A stretch of 14,807 bases of DNA from Bacteroidaceae bacterium (GTDB taxonomy: Bacteria > Bacteroidota > Bacteroidia > Bacteroidales > Bacteroidaceae), in the NCBI GenBank assembly GCA_017551845.1, contig JAFZKR010000097.1, forward strand, positions 1 through 14,807, given 5' to 3'. Under the pieces are notes generated by a model that worked only from the letters and a program-made list of their open reading frames with translations, made no database searches and was not told the DNA's origin. The position numbers and the translations under genes were made by a program. Below are positions 1-8,274 of this stretch, piece after piece. Position 1 is the stretch's first letter, and each line of letters starts with the position of its first letter.

Positions 1-3000
1 ATCTCTCCAAGGCCTCCCACAACGGATGCCCCTTCGGCCAATCCGAGAGCGTTAGCAGCATCTTTAAAATTATTCATTACTATATCCGCGGCAGCTCCTA
101 CTGTAGCGGATGCCATTCCGGCAGCGTTGACTTCGTTGGATATTGTGTTTAATGCTGCATCTACATCCTTCTGTGAAGGCAGTATGGACTTAACAATTTC
201 GTCACCACGCTGCCTTACGAGACTGCTGTTGGCCGGCATTATATCTTCCAGTTTTAAGTAATTGCCTTCAGAATCCGAGATGACTATACTCCTATGGTCA
301 TCAGAGTACTGGAAATCCCACTGATGGTCAGGCTGCAGGATATCGGTTATGCCATTGCTGTAACGGAAATTGTATGTGACTCTTGGAGAGTAGAAGCCAG
401 GATATATTTCTCTTGGCTCTATGGTTCCGTATATAGGATAATCTTTATTGCGTCCGAGAATGTAATCAATCATATCCTGGGATATATCAGCACCTGGAAG
501 ATCCTTGAGAGCTTCAAAGAATCCCTCATAATCAAGTCCCTGGATACTTTCAATGTATTGAAGTTGTTCATCAGAAAGCGTTACAGAAGGTTTATATGAA
601 TAAAGACTCATGCCTTCATTCAAATATCTCTGCAACAAATCTTTATCGGCATCGGAAAGTTCAGGCCTTGATTCTATTGCCAAAGCAGATTCTTTCAGTT
701 CGTGCAGACGCGCTGTCTTTTGTGCCCTTTCGTATTCTTCATTTATCAGGGCATTGAGATTCTTGATGGAAGGAATTGAGTCATAAGGCAGTGTTTTCTT
801 AGGTGTATAAGTGATTTTGGACACATTGACAGGAAGGGCTCCGTCAGAACTGTATGCACGGGAACCTTCCCAATGACCGGGTTCCACAAAGTGTCCCGGT
901 ATCTTGTTCACAACGCTGTCTTCAAGTATTACATGGAAAACCACATCCGAAACATCCGTGCTGTCGCAGCCCGGGAACATGGCCTGGAAACGATATACAA
1001 AGGCGTTAAAATTGCCAAGAGTGTAAGAGGGCTCAGCCTCACCCCGTTCAGCATCAAAATATACAGCGGCACCATTCCATGAGTAATAGTCATCCCAAGG
1101 CATCAATCCATAACCTCCTCCTCCCGATCTGCTGATTCCTAATTCAAATGCTATGGATTCCTTTGCCGCCATTCCTTCGGTAGTGTTATTGAACCAACCC
1201 GGACTAAAAGGTTCATAGGTCTTGGGAATCTTTTTTTCACCGAGTTGTCGGGATTCATACACGTCACAAACATCGTAATGGACTTGTGGACTGTATAGTT
1301 CCATCAGGACTCCTGCGTTATAGACTCCGTACGGATTGTACAGGCAGCTTACCGTATCTGTGCTGACCCAACCGTTCTCTGATTGTATCTGAGCCGAAAT
1401 GGGGTGGCGTGACAGAAGTTCAGCATCAACCAGACCGGCACGGACAAACCACTGGTGGGCAAGCGAGGCGGTGGTGCTTGCTATAAGTTTGTCTCCGTCA
1501 TATATCAACACTGATGCGTCGGCAGGTGCGGTGCCGCTGATTGATATTGAGTCTTTGATTGTCATCCTCTGAGAGTGAATGGCTATTCCTTCTACTCTAA
1601 CCTGTGTGCTTCCGATCAGTGCAGTCTGTCTGATGTCGTTGCTCATGAAATTTACTGATGCGGCAAAATAGGCCGTACCGGAAAGCGAAGGCACAACTGA
1701 CAATCTGATCCGGTTGGCCATTGTCCCTTCCTGAATGGGAATAATGACCTTGTATGCATTGCCCGATGATACAAGGTCGGCATCGGCTGGTACTCCATTC
1801 AGCAATACGCTGCCTTTTTTGAAAGCACATCCTGCGGGAAGGTCAATGACGGCGTTGACATTGTCCATATTCTCCAAAAGGTCAGGACGGAAACTGAACT
1901 GGCAGTCCAAAGTAGTGAAATCTCCGTCATAGACTTTGACTTTCTCGGATTCTAAGGAGGCCCATGTGAGATAATTCTTGCTTGTTATGTCAAGAACAGG
2001 CAGGCTTTCAAATTCTATCTTGTTTATCCAGCCACGTTCCACCCATGCCTGTGAGCTGACATAGTCAACGTCAGCTTCAAGGCCGAGTTCATCCAACTGC
2101 TCAAGTCTGGTTATGCTTATGTTGCCGTTCTTACCCGATGCTGCAACAACTGTATACGTACCTTCAGGTATGTTTTTTATCAGGACTTCTTTGGCCGTTG
2201 ACTGGGCGCCGCTTATCTTATTGCCCTCTTGATTGAACAGGATTACATTAAAGTACTTGTCGTTGGCCGAAGCATATCTCACTTTGAGACGACCGCGTTC
2301 GTGTATGTTGATGTTAAGGGTGTCCTGACCGTTGTCTTTAAAGAACAGTTCAGTTTCGATGGTTTCAAAGACCCCTTTCTTGCTGCTTACATTAACTGAA
2401 ATGCAATCATTTGTGTCAATGGTATCAGAGACAAACCATATATATGGGTACTGAATCCTGTATCCTTTCAGTTCTCCGCATTTTTCATTGTTGTAGAAGC
2501 TGTACTTCAGGTCGCTTGTTTCGGAATATCCCTGAGTTGTAACAGGAGCATTCTCTTCATCACCCGCTGTCGTATAGGACAAACTGATGAACAATTTCTG
2601 TCCGCTTAATCTCTCCATCGATATGGATAGTGGCTCAGGTGAAGAAACATCAAAGCTGGTACTCTTGTCAAAGAATCCATCGGCAACAACTGTCAGTATG
2701 CCGTCACGCTTGGGAATCTCCATGCTGAATGTTCCGTCCTGCAGGGATTGTGCAGTAAAGGATCTGGTATAACCTCCGTTTATGCGATAGGAAGCTATTA
2801 TCTGTGCTCCATCAATCGGCTGACCGTTATTTGCATCGCAGATTATGCCTTCAATCCGTTTTTTGGGAATGGAGGTAAGGGCATGTTGCAGAACGGCATT
2901 CTCAGGACCTTGTGTAAAACTGAATACGGAGTCCGAAAGAGTATATTCGAGCGCATATCTCTCGGGAAGGGTTATTGTGTAATCAAGTTTACTTCCTAGT

Positions 3001-5426
3001 GTAATATCCTTTATCAGATAATTCTCTCCTATAACCCCTCCGTCGGCATTATACCATTTGACAATGCATTGACTTGTGATGTCAAGACCTTCGGCCGTAA
3101 ATACTTTCACCACATCGGAATACATGTTGAAGATGTCGGGCAGGAGAGCCTGGGTTCCGTCTTGGCTAGCCACGATATCGTCAATCAGACTAAGTGTTAT
3201 GCCGTCGTTCCTTTTCAGTTCCACCTTGTACGAACCGTCCTTGACAAGATTGTTGAACTGATATGTTCCTTTTTCGGTTATCAGGAAACTGCTTTTATGT
3301 CCGTACTCATTGCTGGTTGCCTGAATTTTCAGTCCTTTGTAACGTCCGTCTGTCCAATCAGAGGGAAGGGAAACGCTTATCGTTCCCACCTGGTCAGTGA
3401 AGGGAGCTATGTTAATCTGACTCCAGATGCTGTTTGTCAGATATAACGGATATGCCGAAGCCGGTACGTATGCAGTAGCACCCTTAGGTATGCTGTCGAA
3501 AGCATCCGTGTCTACAACAGGAGGAATTAGTGAGTGGAGATGCAGAGCAGATAGGCCGCTGTAGTTATTGAAGGCGGAAGGGCCTATGGAATCAATGCAT
3601 TCGGGTAGGAGAATCGTGTGTAGGGTACTCTCGCTGAACGCTCCTGTAGGAATCTTTCTCCAGCCAGTGGTACGGCTCAAATCCAATACCATACATTCAG
3701 TATAGTCGTGGTATGCCCATATATCTGACGCATCGAAGGGGCCTACAATGACAATCTCCTTAACACGACCGCGAATCTGAGCCACTGTCTCATCAAAATA
3801 GGTGTGTCCTTCGGTCAGTCCAATGGCATTGTCGATGGCCGTTCCCAGACCGCCCGCCTTGTAATAGTCTATCACTATGCGTCCAAGATCCGGATTCCAG
3901 AGATTGCAACCGGGTTCTCCTGGATTATCGGGGTTCCAATACCCATGTGTCCCGACAGATGCGAGAGGCATCCTGAATGCTGACTCAAGTGCAGGATATC
4001 CTCCTCTCATGGATACTTTGGATGAGTGTAGGATCTCTTTCCTTTCATGTCTGCGGCCTTCAGGGTTGAATGTGATGGAGTGTTTTTCTTTAGGGCACTG
4101 TATGAAGAACGCTTCACCGGGAAGCAGTACATAATCGTCGTATTCTGTTGATTTGGAAACAAATGAATCGGAATAGTAGTCCCAAACCCAATATGTTCCG
4201 GAATAATCCGTGTATTTCATGTCGAAGCAGCAAGGGTAAGGATTGCCGACGAAGTTCCATCCTCTGTTTTGTTTGAATTCGGATGGATAATCGTTCAGAC
4301 TGACAGTTATACTTCCGGAACTGAACATAGTACTGGCTGATGTCGGGAATGTGAGGAGAGGTGCGCCATTATCAAATGTCCCAACTGATGAATAGTCTTC
4401 GTAATCATAGGTGAAAATTGAATAATTCCGCACTTGTATTATGTAACCTTCTCCTGCCCGCAGAGTGCTGTCAATGGTCATTTCCTTCCAGGAACCGTCA
4501 AAATCTGAAACTGCACGGGCACTGCCGTCATAACGTCGGATGACGAAATCCGCACTGTCAGGATATCTTATGTCCGAGACTTTTACATCGTAAGGGAATG
4601 AAATGAAATTCCATCTGTATGGCATGATAACCATCTCCGTGGCAGTATTAGCGGAAATGAGGTTGTTATCGGCTATCAGAGTGGCGTCGTTTATGTGCTG
4701 GACTTCATCCTGATTCTGGTCGTAATCTGCATTGCGGTCATAACGCATTGTAAAATAATCAGCACTCAGTCCATTCCCCTTGACGGTGAGATGCCCGAAT
4801 ATTCCCGCGTTAATATGGGGAGACAGGATAAGTTCGCTTACATGTGTATTTTCAGGAACAGTAATGTAAAGGCTGTCAGATACGATTATTGATGTAATCG
4901 GGGCATCTATAGCCGATGTTGCGGTAAAAGAGTTCCAACAAGGGTCTGAATTATAGAGCTGAAGGCTTATGGCGGGCACATATAGAGTACATGATGGAGT
5001 ATCGTCATCAGCGATGAATAGCACGCGTTCGGATATGTCTTCGCTCACGAGCGGAGGATTTACAGCCCATGAGTACAGTTCCTGTATGTTTGGGAACAGA
5101 TTGATGCTGCCAGGCTTCAGATACTGCAGAGATGATGGCAAGCTTAACACAAGTACATTGTCTAAATCGCTATAGTCAGTCACATCGAATGATATGACAG
5201 TAAAGACAGTATCATTGACTGATATGTATGGGGGTATGTCTATCCTGTCAGGAACATTGCCTAACATTGTCACCTGTGCGGTGTGTGTCTCCTTATCCAA
5301 TGAGTAGGTGATGCCGTCCGGTGAATTGTATTCATGAACAAAAACCTGTGCGTACATAGGGCTGCCGGCAAATATGATGGCAATAGCGACCCAAAAAATG
5401 TTTAAAGTTTTGATTCTCATAATCAT
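1..5426 (-). CDS. Giant secreted mosaic surface protein (BspA-like LRR, GWN-type beta modules, carboxypeptidase-regulatory-like domains), C-terminus cut off
   Basis: Reading the minus strand triplet by triplet, I found no stop from ATG 5426 to the window edge, giving 1808 codons with the C-terminus missing. A second in-frame ATG lies at 5420; neither has a Shine-Dalgarno. The N-terminus is a Sec signal peptide with likely cleavage after Ala26 (MYA/Q). Then come: a BspA-like leucine-rich segment (about 30-160) ending in the usual LYVPA motif; two beta modules opening with RWNFISFP (W272) and GWNFVGNP (W390), common in Bacteroidetes surface proteins; a second short BspA-like LRR (about 579-676); carboxypeptidase-regulatory-like beta folds (about 690-760 and 857-927); a GTYTVVA-type fold (about 1030-1100); an adhesin-like beta region (about 1175-1270); and an Ig-like ISGTAP segment (about 1286). 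From about residue 1500 it becomes helical, then Ala/Gly-rich at the edge. Role inferred: cell-surface adhesion or glycan/protein binding. Any sorting signal, anchor or toxin tip would lie outside the window. Confidence 0.88.
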   Translation of the reverse strand, partial: MIMRIKTLNIFWVAIAIIFAGSPMYAQVFVHEYNSPDGITYSLDKETHTAQVTMLGNVPDRIDIPPYISVNDTVFTVISFDVTDYSDLDNVLVLSLPSSLQYLKPGSINLFPNIQELYSWAVNPPLVSEDISERVLFIADDDTPSCTLYVPAISLQLYNSDPCWNSFTATSAIDAPITSIIVSDSLYITVPENTHVSELILSPHINAGIFGHLTVKGNGLSADYFTMRYDRNADYDQNQDEVQHINDATLIADNNLISANTATEMVIMPYRWNFISFPYDVKVSDIRYPDSADFVIRRYDGSARAVSDFDGSWKEMTIDSTLRAGEGYIIQVRNYSIFTYDYEDYSSVGTFDNGAPLLTFPTSASTMFSSGSITVSLNDYPSEFKQNRGWNFVGNPYPCCFDMKYTDYSGTYWVWDYYSDSFVSKSTEYDDYVLLPGEAFFIQCPKEKHSITFNPEGRRHERKEILHSSKVSMRGGYPALESAFRMPLASVGTHGYWNPDNPGEPGCNLWNPDLGRIVIDYYKAGGLGTAIDNAIGLTEGHTYFDETVAQIRGRVKEIVIVGPFDASDIWAYHDYTECMVLDLSRTTGWRKIPTGAFSESTLHTILLPECIDSIGPSAFNNYSGLSALHLHSLIPPVVDTDAFDSIPKGATAYVPASAYPLYLTNSIWSQINIAPFTDQVGTISVSLPSDWTDGRYKGLKIQATSNEYGHKSSFLITEKGTYQFNNLVKDGSYKVELKRNDGITLSLIDDIVASQDGTQALLPDIFNMYSDVVKVFTAEGLDITSQCIVKWYNADGGVIGENYLIKDITLGSKLDYTITLPERYALEYTLSDSVFSFTQGPENAVLQHALTSIPKKRIEGIICDANNGQPIDGAQIIASYRINGGYTRSFTAQSLQDGTFSMEIPKRDGILTVVADGFFDKSTSFDVSSPEPLSISMERLSGQKLFISLSYTTAGDEENAPVTTQGYSETSDLKYSFYNNEKCGELKGYRIQYPYIWFVSDTIDTNDCISVNVSSKKGVFETIETELFFKDNGQDTLNINIHERGRLKVRYASANDKYFNVILFNQEGNKISGAQSTAKEVLIKNIPEGTYTVVAASGKNGNISITRLEQLDELGLEADVDYVSSQAWVERGWINKIEFESLPVLDITSKNYLTWASLESEKVKVYDGDFTTLDCQFSFRPDLLENMDNVNAVIDLPAGCAFKKGSVLLNGVPADADLVSSGNAYKVIIPIQEGTMANRIRLSVVPSLSGTAYFAASVNFMSNDIRQTALIGSTQVRVEGIAIHSQRMTIKDSISISGTAPADASVLIYDGDKLIASTTASLAHQWFVRAGLVDAELLSRHPISAQIQSENGWVSTDTVSCLYNPYGVYNAGVLMELYSPQVHYDVCDVYESRQLGEKKIPKTYEPFSPGWFNNTTEGMAAKESIAFELGISRSGGGGYGLMPWDDYYSWNGAAVYFDAERGEAEPSYTLGNFNAFVYRFQAMFPGCDSTDVSDVVFHVILEDSVVNKIPGHFVEPGHWEGSRAYSSDGALPVNVSKITYTPKKTLPYDSIPSIKNLNALINEEYERAQKTARLHELKESALAIESRPELSDADKDLLQRYLNEGMSLYSYKPSVTLSDEQLQYIESIQGLDYEGFFEALKDLPGADISQDMIDYILGRNKDYPIYGTIEPREIYPGFYSPRVTYNFRYSNGITDILQPDHQWDFQYSDDHRSIVISDSEGNYLKLEDIMPANSSLVRQRGDEIVKSILPSQKDVDAALNTISNEVNAAGMASATVGAAADIVMNNFKDAANALGLAEGASVVGGLGE

Positions 5427-5485
5427 GTCTGTGGTTTGTGACGGTTGTCTGTATCCGTTTTTATGAGATACCGTATTTCCAATAA

Positions 5486-5493
5486 CAAAGATA
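5486..5493 (-). promoter_or_regulatory. Putative -7 promoter box of the surface protein gene
   Basis: The minus strand reads TATCTTTG, a full match to the Bacteroidetes primary-sigma -7 consensus TAnnTTTG. It would start transcription near 5479, leaving a leader of about 53 nt before ATG 5426. I see no TTTG at the expected -33 position, so the promoter may be weak or need an activator. Confidence 0.5.
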
Positions 5494-5506
5494 AGTAAAG
5501 ATAAGT
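5487..5506. repeat. Perfect tandem 10-bp repeat in the divergent promoter region
   Basis: Two exact adjacent copies of AAAGATAAGT (5487-5496 and 5497-5506). The first overlaps the -7 box of the minus-strand surface protein gene; the second, shifted by one helical turn, ends in A instead of G and so misses the consensus. It could be a protein-binding site, a duplicated promoter element or chance; the position is the only argument for function. Confidence 0.45.
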
Positions 5507-5586
5507 ATTATTAATGCTCCTCGTCGTTGCGAATCAAAAAAACTGCCAAAATTTCCGTATTATTTCCTCCAATGGGCGAAATTGTG

Positions 5587-5594
5587 TACTTTTG
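5587..5594 (+). promoter_or_regulatory. Putative -7 promoter box of the sigma-54 activator/lptE/secG operon
   Basis: TACTTTTG matches TAnnTTTG exactly. Transcription would begin near 5601, giving a leader of roughly 14 nt before ATG 5615. Upstream, TTTC at 5563-5566 is a near match to the -33 TTTG with a 20-bp spacer. The box supports the ATG at 5615, because the alternative in-frame TTG at 5582 lies upstream of the predicted transcript start. Confidence 0.6.
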
Positions 5595-5614
5595 TCAGTA
5601 TATTTTGGAACGGG

Positions 5615-6826
5615 ATGAATATAGATGAAGTACAAAGGATGAAACAGAGGTTCCGAATCATAGGAAACTCTCCGGAAATGAACCGCGCCATAGACGTGGC
5701 TATGCAGGTGGCACCTACTGATCTGACGGTACTGATTACCGGTGAGAGCGGAGCCGGAAAGGATGTGTTCCCCAGAATAATACATGATAACAGCCTGCGC
5801 AAGACCAAGAAGTATCTGGCTGTAAACTGCGGTGCCATCCCAGAGGGAACTATTGACTCGGAATTGTTCGGACATATAAAAGGTGCATTCACCAACGCGA
5901 TCAGTGACCGCAAAGGTTATTTCGGTGAGGCCGATGGAGGAACTATTTTTCTGGATGAAGTGGCTGAGTTGCCTCTTGCTACACAAGCACGTCTTCTACG
6001 TGTACTCGAATCGGGCGAGTTCATAAGAGTGGGCTCCAGCACGGTCGAAAAGACCGATGTCCGTATAGTGGCTGCTACCAATGTGGATCTGCTTAAGGCA
6101 ATAGAGCAGGGGCGTTTCCGTGAGGATCTTTTCTATCGTCTCAGCACTATTCCTGTCAAAGTGCCCCCATTGCGTGAAAGGGGTAATGATATACTTTTGC
6201 TCTTCAGGAAGTTCGCTGCTGATTGTGCTGAAAAATACCGTATGCCCGCAGTGCAGCTTGCAGAGGATGCCAGACAGATGCTTTTGTCATATCAATGGCC
6301 GGGTAATGTACGTCAGCTCAAGAATATCACTGAGCAGATATCAATAATGGCTCAACAGAGACTTATCACAGGGGATATGCTTCAGGAGTATCTTCCGGAA
6401 AGTCCCGGTCCCATGCTTCCCATGCTTGCTGGTAATGGGCAGCATGATAATCAGTTTCGTGACGAGCGTGAGATATTATACAAGGTTTTGTTTGACTTGC
6501 GCCGTGACGTGACAGATCTCAAAGCTCAGGTTAACACCCTTTCTCAGAATACCTCTCAGGTTCAGTCTCAGCAGGTTTCAATAATCACTCCACATGAGAC
6601 CATATCACCGGTCCAAAGTGTGAGAAGCACTCAGAATGAGGCCGATGATGATATCCAGGATACTGAGGTTTATGTAGAGGAAACTCTTTCGCTTGATGAA
6701 GTTGAGAAGGATATGATACGCAGGGCTTTGGCAAAGCATGGTGGAAAACGCCGCAATGCAGCAGCAGACCTGAACATATCAGAACGTACTTTATACAGGA
6801 AAATCAAGGAATATAATCTGGAATGA
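5615..6826 (+). CDS. Sigma-54-dependent transcriptional activator, AAA+ with Fis-type HTH, no receiver domain
   Basis: A 403-residue NtrC/PspF-family activator that would use ATP hydrolysis to open RpoN-RNA polymerase complexes. The AAA+ domain starts almost at the N-terminus, so there is no receiver or other sensory domain. Visible motifs: Walker A GESGAGKD (43-50), sigma-54 contact loop GAFTNA (90-95, normally GAFTGA), Walker B TIFLDE (110-115), arginine-finger region RFREDLFYRL (167-176) and WPGNVRQLKN (228-237). A Gln/Ser-rich linker (about 285-330) with a likely short coiled coil leads to a C-terminal Fis-type helix-turn-helix (about 358-403). Start ATG 5615 is chosen because the -7 box lies just upstream. 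It overlaps the next gene by 4 bp (ATGA). With no sensor it may be controlled by expression level or a partner protein. The target promoters are unknown; I found no -24/-12 site in the intergenic regions here. Confidence 0.93.
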   Translation: MNIDEVQRMKQRFRIIGNSPEMNRAIDVAMQVAPTDLTVLITGESGAGKDVFPRIIHDNSLRKTKKYLAVNCGAIPEGTIDSELFGHIKGAFTNAISDRKGYFGEADGGTIFLDEVAELPLATQARLLRVLESGEFIRVGSSTVEKTDVRIVAATNVDLLKAIEQGRFREDLFYRLSTIPVKVPPLRERGNDILLLFRKFAADCAEKYRMPAVQLAEDARQMLLSYQWPGNVRQLKNITEQISIMAQQRLITGDMLQEYLPESPGPMLPMLAGNGQHDNQFRDEREILYKVLFDLRRDVTDLKAQVNTLSQNTSQVQSQQVSIITPHETISPVQSVRSTQNEADDDIQDTEVYVEETLSLDEVEKDMIRRALAKHGGKRRNAAADLNISERTLYRKIKEYNLE

Positions 6827-7335
6827 AAAACAGAATTCTTATAGCAGCATCTCTTTTCATGGTATTGACGGCAATATCGTGTCTACCTTCTTATAAGCTT
6901 AATGGCGCTTCAATTGATTACAATACCATTAAGACTATTTCTATTGAAAACTTTCAGAACAGAGCTACTTATCAGTGGGCTCCCATGGCTCCCATGTTCA
7001 ACAACTCGATAAGTGATATTTATAATCACCAGACTAAGTTGAGGCAGGTGAAACGGGACGGTGACCTCGTCATATCCGGAGAGATTACTTCCTACGATCA
7101 GACGAACAAGTCCATTGCGGCTAGCGGTTACTCATCCATGGTTCAACTTAAGATGTCGGTCAAGGTGAAGTTCGTCAATACCAAGCACCATGACGATGAC
7201 TTTGAAAAGAGTTTTTCGGCTACAAGGGAATATGATTCGAGCCAGCAGCTCGCCTCAGTTCAGGAAGAGCTCGTCCAGCAGATGATTGACGATATAGTGG
7301 ATCAGATTTTCAACGCTACAGTGGCCAACTGGTGA
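6823..7335 (+). CDS. lptE: LptE-family outer-membrane lipoprotein (LPS assembly)
   Basis: A 170-residue lipoprotein. The signal peptide ends in a lipobox with AIS before Cys20, the predicted lipidation site. After it comes a compact alpha/beta protein beginning YKLNGASIDY with an ISIENFQNRA strand and an ITSYD strand, the pattern of Bacteroidetes proteins annotated as LptE family. LptE plugs the LptD barrel and helps deliver lipopolysaccharide to the outer leaflet. The assignment rests on recalled family pattern, Cys20, length and the neighbouring secG. ATG 6823 overlaps the TGA of the activator gene, and its own TGA overlaps the next ATG, so translation of the operon is probably coupled. Confidence 0.82.
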   Translation: MKNRILIAASLFMVLTAISCLPSYKLNGASIDYNTIKTISIENFQNRATYQWAPMAPMFNNSISDIYNHQTKLRQVKRDGDLVISGEITSYDQTNKSIAASGYSSMVQLKMSVKVKFVNTKHHDDDFEKSFSATREYDSSQQLASVQEELVQQMIDDIVDQIFNATVANW

Positions 7336-7823
7336 TGGGACATGAAAAGGACGAACGGCTGATGTCCCTGCTTGACGATTTTATTGAGGGTAGCGCCGGC
7401 AAGGACAATCCGGTTTGTAATGATATTCTCAATTTGCCTGCCGATTATGTTGAGGCTTATGTGAAGAATCTGCCTGACAGTCCTGAAACGCAGGCCGAAA
7501 GTGCCATACGTTCCAAGACCGAAATTCTTCTGGATGCTTTTATCAAGTCATCAGCTCAGGGGACGGTAAGCAGGAGAAAGGCTATTGTTGTTCCTGTAGA
7601 AACTGATATTGACGTAATACAGGACGTTTCAGAACAAGAGGATGTGGAGGATGCCTTTTATACCGAGACTCTAGCCCGGATTTATCTCAAACAGCATAGA
7701 TATGACAAGGCATTGGAAATAATTCGTTCTCTATATTTGAATTTTCCAAATAAAAGCATTTACTTTGCGGACCAAATCCGGTATTTGGAGAAATTAGTTA
7801 GGATAAATCAAAAAACAGAATAG
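7335..7823 (+). CDS. Small acidic TPR-like protein of the lptE-secG operon
   Basis: A 162-residue soluble protein with no signal peptide or membrane segment. The N-terminal half is acidic with two similar helical stretches (LLDDFIEGSA near 12 and LLDAFIKSS near 65), suggesting an internal duplication. The C-terminal part holds one recognisable TPR-like helical pair (YTETLARIYLKQHRYDKALE, about 108-127, then the FPNKS turn). A protein of this type between lptE and secG occurs in other Bacteroidales as far as I recall. Its role is unknown; a cytoplasmic scaffold is only a guess. I prefer ATG 7335 (TGATG overlap with the upstream stop) to the in-frame GTG one codon earlier. Confidence 0.8.
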   Translation: MGHEKDERLMSLLDDFIEGSAGKDNPVCNDILNLPADYVEAYVKNLPDSPETQAESAIRSKTEILLDAFIKSSAQGTVSRRKAIVVPVETDIDVIQDVSEQEDVEDAFYTETLARIYLKQHRYDKALEIIRSLYLNFPNKSIYFADQIRYLEKLVRINQKTE

Positions 7824-7827
7824 AAAA

Positions 7828-8175
7828 ATGTTTGTTACATTGCTTGTCATTATCGTGATTCTGGCAATATTCCTCTGCTTTATTGTCACAATCCAGAATT
7901 CAAAGGGCGGTGGTCTGGCTGCCGGTTTTTCATCGTCCAACCAGATTATGGGTGTCCGCAAGACTACCGATATTCTTGAAAAGACCACATGGACATTGAT
8001 AATCCTTATAGCCCTTCTCAGCATTGTCACTGCTTATGTATCCAAGCCTAGAATTGTAAATACCGGTTCGGTCTTGGAGGACGAGGCTATAGAGACCAGA
8101 ATGGAGAATCCCGAGTCTTCCACTACGACTTTTGATTCACCGATAGAGATACAGGATCTTCCCTCGGGGGAGTGA
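7828..8175 (+). CDS. secG: Preprotein translocase subunit SecG
   Basis: A 115-residue inner-membrane protein with two transmembrane helices (about 3-21 and 52-71) joined by a cytoplasmic loop containing the SecG hallmark NSKGGGLAAGF (about 24-34). SecG assists SecYEG during protein export. The C-terminal tail after the second helix is long and acidic, rich in Glu/Ser/Thr, which is usual for Bacteroidetes SecG but longer than in E. coli. It begins 4 bp after the upstream stop, is the last gene of the operon, and is followed by a strong terminator. Confidence 0.95.
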   Translation: MFVTLLVIIVILAIFLCFIVTIQNSKGGGLAAGFSSSNQIMGVRKTTDILEKTTWTLIILIALLSIVTAYVSKPRIVNTGSVLEDEAIETRMENPESSTTTFDSPIEIQDLPSGE

Positions 8176-8196
8176 TTCCTTATATGGGCATAGTCA

Positions 8197-8230
8197 GGGA
8201 GACAACCGTTCAGATTGTCTCCCGATTTTT
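8197..8230 (+). terminator. Intrinsic terminator after secG
   Basis: A perfect 9-bp stem, GGGAGACAA (8197-8205) with TTGTCTCCC (8215-8223), closes a 9-nt loop and is followed by GA and five T residues (8226-8230). It lies 21 bp downstream of the secG stop and separates the secretion/LPS operon from the decoration cassette. Confidence 0.88.
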
Positions 8231-8274
8231 GCTAAATAAGACCATAGAATTTCAGGGCAGACCACTTTGTTGAT

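Noticed and set aside
3069..3446. Plus-strand 125-codon frame and other short plus-strand frames within 1-5426
   Set aside because: They are shadows of the uninterrupted minus-strand surface protein frame and show no recognisable motif.
5582..5614. TTG start at 5582 for the sigma-54 activator (11 extra residues)
   Set aside because: The TACTTTTG -7 box lies inside this stretch and the predicted transcript starts after it; the AAA+ domain alignment needs only the ATG at 5615.
5706..5730. Sigma-54 -24/-12 promoter (TGGCAC at about 5708, also near 14447)
   Set aside because: The required TTGC-like -12 half at the right spacing is missing and both sites are inside coding sequence.
5534..5986. 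Minus-strand open frames of 117-150 codons opposite the activator
   Set aside because: They lie antisense to a well-supported AAA+ gene, show no domain and have no promoter or start signal.
8231..8274. Promoter directly before the aminotransferase gene
   Set aside because: Only imperfect boxes (TAGAATTT, CCACTTTG) are present; neither matches TAnnTTTG with sensible spacing, though a promoter is expected after the terminator.
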